Positions 60,328 to 64,000 of a DNA stretch of 64,000 bases are shown here, in pieces; the stretch's first letter is position 1; every line of letters starts with the position of its first letter. This DNA is from Oikopleura dioica (taxonomy: Eukaryota > Chordata > Appendicularia > Copelata > Oikopleuridae). The DNA lies in contig OU015569.1 of assembly GCA_907165135.1 (NCBI GenBank), forward strand, positions 6,634,001 to 6,698,000, written 5' to 3'. A program made the translations under genes and the position numbers. The notes below the pieces were generated by a model. The model saw only the letters and a list, made by a program, of their open reading frames with translations. It had not been told where the DNA came from and did no database searches.

Positions 60328-60654
60328 GGCGACGAAAAATTAGATTGACTAATGCGGTTGTGAAGCCTGCAAAACGCTCCGAAAAGGTCAGTGACTTAGC
60401 TTTGTATAATATATTTCGTGGAAAATGTATTTTAGGCAAAGCTGGAACACAGGCAGATTTATAGCAGGGAACAGTACGAAACACATTCACTATTTACATC
60501 GAAAAGAAACGACCTCTATTCTCATATTCCTTGAACGTACATTGATCTTTCTTCCGTTCCAGGACCTATCGAGGCCAGCCGTTTTCTTTTATAGGTAATC
60601 GCATTTAGTCAGAATTTAAGCAAATAACAAGGGTTTTTTTTATTTAATTATAAT

Positions 60655-61029
60655 TTATAAAGCGTTGATAACCTCCCTGGAATGCGTGGAGATATAGACG
60701 AATATCCACTTGAAGACACCAGCAACAACAAGAAACGCTCCGGCAAAGGTCATGGCAACTGTCTTATTACAGTGATTCGTCTGGCAACTCCAGATCGATC
60801 CAACGCCACTCAAGAAAAACAGTAGTCCAATGAATAAGTCAATAGATACTGTAATTTTTCGTGATTTTGAAGACTTTGAAAAGGACTTGATCAGCTCAAT
60901 TGGATCAAAAACTAACAGCGTGGGAGTCCTCATGTTTTCAATGAAGCTCTTTAACTTCTCAATACACGTGGTCGGTTCAACCGACCACGGCGACTTTGAG
61001 CCGCCGTAATTTCTCATGTGATAATCCAT
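60655..61029 (-). CDS. Unknown two-pass membrane protein (124 aa)
   Basis: A single open frame starts MDYHMRNYGGSKSPWS and contains two hydrophobic spans (SIDLFIGLLFFLSGVGSIW and AMTFAGAFLVVAGVFKWIF) separated by a short Cys-containing loop, with Ser/Lys-rich flanks. No signal peptide. An AT-rich 3' end follows the stop. It may be a small tetraspan-like fragment or a lineage-specific membrane protein; family not recognised. Confidence 0.55.
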   Translation of the reverse strand: MDYHMRNYGGSKSPWSVEPTTCIEKLKSFIENMRTPTLLVFDPIELIKSFSKSSKSRKITVSIDLFIGLLFFLSGVGSIWSCQTNHCNKTVAMTFAGAFLVVAGVFKWIFVYISTHSREVINAL

Positions 61030-62324
61030 TCGACCTGATTTTTGTAATGTGAGCTGAGATGACTAAAACGAACCACTTTGTCAAATTTTGGATGTTTTCT
61101 CAAAAGTGGTGGCGTTTTGCACCGCATTTATCTTTCATTCTGCAGCTGAAAATCCAAAAAGTTTTTTTCAAAAGTAATTGTAAATCTTGATAGGTAAGTG
61201 TTCAAGTTTCCAGCGATATGTTTTGTAAATTTTTGCTTGCCGGAAACGCAAGTTAGAGCTAAAAATCTTGAGCGCTCTTAATCACACTCCGAATTTTGCG
61301 CGCCGCGCGGGGCTGAATAATGCATTGTGGTCCCCTCACCCGACCCCGTGTTTTGAGCGCTTAGTTGCGCGCCCGTGTATTGAGAAGTTAATTTGAATAG
61401 GCATTCAGACTTTTTGAAATTCATCAAAGCGGCAAATAACAAGCCCTTCCCTTTGTCTTCTTAGAGAACAAACTTAAAAACAGTCGGACGCTGACGTAAA
61501 TGAATCTGAAACAAAAATGCTCACTCATTGCTTTTAAAACAAGAAAAATAAGTTACAAATTAATACAAAGACAAGGAAAGTGCGCTATTTTACCAACTCT
61601 GATATAGATAGTAAAGTCTATTAAGAATATGAGAATCTTTCTCGTTTGAAGATTCTCGATCCACGATCAATAATCATAAATCAACGGGTGAACGTTGTTG
61701 TCAAGCATAGATTTACAAGGATTAGCGAGAAAAATTCGCATTGTTGGCAGTGGTTTGCTAAAGTTGTACTTACCCAAGTATGGCGAGGAGTGCATAAACG
61801 ATCTGATTGCCAAATTCGTTGCTCGTAATTATTAATATCACTGCAGTCAGACTAAAGACAAAATGGGGATTAGCTTATCTTTAAAGTTTAAACATAAAAA
61901 GCTAAAACGTTAGGGTTGGCTTCGAACTGACAAAATAGCTGTTGAATCTTACAGGCGATATAAATTTGAGTTTCCCTAGCATATAAATTTAGATTTTGTT
62001 CGTTACCTTTTGCAGAGTATGGATAGCAGTATCAAACTAATATCTGTCTTCTCTTTTTCATTTCGGAAGCGAGCGAATTGTTTTTCACCATCATAAATCA
62101 AAGTATAATTCTCAACGTGTTTTCCCTGTTTCTGGTTGCGAGGTTGGGGGCTCCTTTCTTTTTTTCAAACTTGGCCTAATCATCTCTTTTCTCTAGTCAT
62201 AAAACAAATTGCCAGTGGAGCGCTTTTCACACATTCAGTCCTCTTCGCTGAAATATCAACTCATGGATTCCAAAAATATTCATATTCTTATAAAAATAGT
62301 GCTCTTTTAATTTGACTTTTACAT
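61030..62324. other. No recognisable gene
   Basis: About 1.3 kb upstream of the two-pass membrane protein and downstream of the receptor. It includes a GC-rich patch (61,293-61,375, with GCGCGCCGCGCGGGGC) that stands out from the AT-rich surroundings and may be promoter sequence. No supported coding region. Confidence 0.4.
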
Positions 62325-64000
62325 TCAGTCGTTAACAATTTCAGCAGCAATGTTTCTTTTTATAAATATGTTAGCAGCAACAATCGTCCAGAAGGCACTG
62401 TTGAAGACAAGGAAGAGAGCCGGAAATACTTTTCTAGCGAGTGAGTCGAGCCACATCGCCGCTAATCCGGAAATGACAACGTTCCTCTGTTGGTCAAGCT
62501 CTTCTATGTTTCCAACAAGACTCGCACGGCGCCGACTTTGCCCAGCGCGATTTATTTTTTTCATCAACCGGGCGTGCTAATAATGCTATTATCCAATTGA
62601 TTCGGATTTAATACCTCTGAGGACCTAGAGCTTTCGGAGCCATTTTTATCGCAGTCCATGTTCCCTGTCGGAATAGCTACAATATGGTAGTGTTCAATAC
62701 TGTGATATGTAAGAAAGTAACTACCAGCTAGTGCATTCGCGGCCATCAATAATGACGGACGTAAGTTTTCGATTATTCCTGACGACTGCCGCTGTTTCTT
62801 TCTGAGCAAGACTTTTAAAAATATTTGGCAAACTGAATTGACAAGTTCCCGATTCCCAAAATTTTATATAATAAATACTATCCTTGAGCAACAGTGTTTT
62901 CGATCATGGTGCCAAAGACAAAAATATTACAGACGATGAGCCAGACGTCAAGAGCTATGGAAGGAACTAATAGCTTAAATAATTTATCGAGTTACCTTTG
63001 AGATATGATACTTTTGGCATGCTCGAGTTGATAGACTGCGACTGTCCAAGAATCGCAAGAAAGGTGGTGACGCCGAGTGTGACACGAGCAGGAACGTGAT
63101 CGACTTTTATCCAGAACGCGAAGAAGCTAACAATCACGCAAAGAAAGCTTGGCAAAAACTTTTTGAATATTTGCAAATATAATGACTTTTTAAAAATATT
63201 CTTTGCGAAATATTTTCCTGGAAGATGATATTTATACTGTATCGCCTCTCAAGAAGCATGAATAGTTCAGAGCAGTCGACTTCCTGCATGAAACGGCGCG
63301 TATGGCAAGGCGCACTAGTCAGGTTGCTCGTTTTTCGGTTGGAAATCGTGGCGATTCTGAATCCAGCTGGAGACTCGTGAATTAAGGAAGAGGAGACCGC
63401 AACGACGTCCAGTTTGCTCTCGTCGGAGTAGAACGAAACTGGGCATTCCTGACTGTCGAAAGGCTTATTTGATTTGTTACAGCTATCGAACAAAAGTCTT
63501 ACATAGAAAGTCAAGTCCATAAAGCACATAAGCAAAAGGTCGACTCGTTTCAGCAATTGAATTTCGCCAGATTTATCGATATGAAGCGCCTCGATTCGCT
63601 CGATTGATGGATTGCCGACCATGTTTAAAATAGATATCTGTGGCATCCAGATCAAGTCGGTCACGGCCCGTTTTAGGTTTTAAAAGAAATTTCGCTCGAT
63701 CTTTCATTATTTTTAATTCCTACTCTGTGCGTTGGCTGTCTCGACAGTCAAATTTCGCAGACGCTCGTCCGTCCATGTTAGAGTCATAAAGACTGATAAA
63801 TCAAGCTCTAAATTTGGTGCAATTAAATTCGCGAAATTTTCCCACAACTGACCCATTTGGCTTTCGCTCACTCCTCTGAGACTGCTGATCGAAAGTTTTA
63901 TCCCCGTGGTAGCATTTTCAGGAGCTACGTACTTTCTTACTTTCCTTAACAATTTGAAGCTACTAATAAATAGTTGTTGGAAAATCTTCCTGTAACAGAA
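62325..64000 (-). CDS. Cys-loop ligand-gated ion channel, anion-type, partial at 5' end
   Basis: Exons encode the extracellular ligand-binding domain (LSVFMTLTWTDERLR, DLIWMPQIS), a 13-residue Cys-loop (C-FMDLTFYPFDSQE-C, split by a 36-nt intron), membrane span 1 (FLPSFLCVIVSFFAFW), span 2 with the PAR motif typical of GABA/glycine-type anion channels (VPARVTLGVTTFLAI), SSMPKVSYLK, span 3 (ALDVWLIVCNIFVFGTM), an intracellular loop, and span 4 (ARKVFPALFLVFNSAFWTIV), with stop at 62325. Two introns are GA-AG (63217-63186 and 62882-62812). It would form a pentameric chloride-permeable receptor; the ligand cannot be told. The signal peptide and first exons lie beyond 64,000. One junction near 63,680 has no good acceptor. 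Confidence 0.9.

Overview
This is a eukaryotic window, most likely from an appendicularian (larvacean) tunicate such as Oikopleura. Genes are closely packed, most introns are 30-100 nt, and some neighbouring genes look like an operon. A large share of introns use non-canonical ends, mainly GA-AG with some GC-AG. These ends are inferred from reading frame and protein-family continuity and recur in at least nine genes. Unusual splice sites of this kind are known from larvaceans. I see no prokaryotic signals, rRNA, tRNA or CRISPR.

Left part (1-9,100): a partial secreted or membrane gene at the edge (-), a small two-exon gene (+), an ankyrin plus C2H2 zinc-finger gene (-), and a VAMP/synaptobrevin with an unusually long tail after its membrane anchor (-). 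Then 9,975-14,897 (+) holds three consecutive genes (97, 165 and about 400 aa) that look like an operon. The third carries a 1.57-kb hAT-like element with an 8-bp target duplication at an exon edge.

Centre (15,200-34,700): a muscle-type actin (-) with an upstream CArG box; a secreted Thr- and Lys/Asn-rich protein (+); a very large Dicer (-) with intact RNase III domains and an apparently dead helicase; GPN2 (+), divergent from Dicer and truncated; a tandem pair of unknown paralogues (-) sharing a 20-bp upstream motif; a small basic protein; an mTERF-like gene; and a type-B carboxylesterase (+). About 5 kb without recognisable genes follows (34,668-39,728).

Right part (39,700-64,000): a coiled-coil gene (+), a trypsin-CUB membrane protease (-), small secreted or unknown genes, a CUB-containing secreted protein (+), a mucin-like type I membrane protein and a large unknown secreted protein (-), a sushi-trypsin protease (-), a two-pass membrane protein (-), and a Cys-loop receptor of anion-channel type running off the right edge (-). 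Two more inverted-repeat elements lie at 46,609-47,152 and 58,262-58,944. The concentration of secreted and extracellular proteins is notable. Exon boundaries were worked out by hand from splice motifs and frame continuity, so individual junctions may be wrong even where the gene call is safe.
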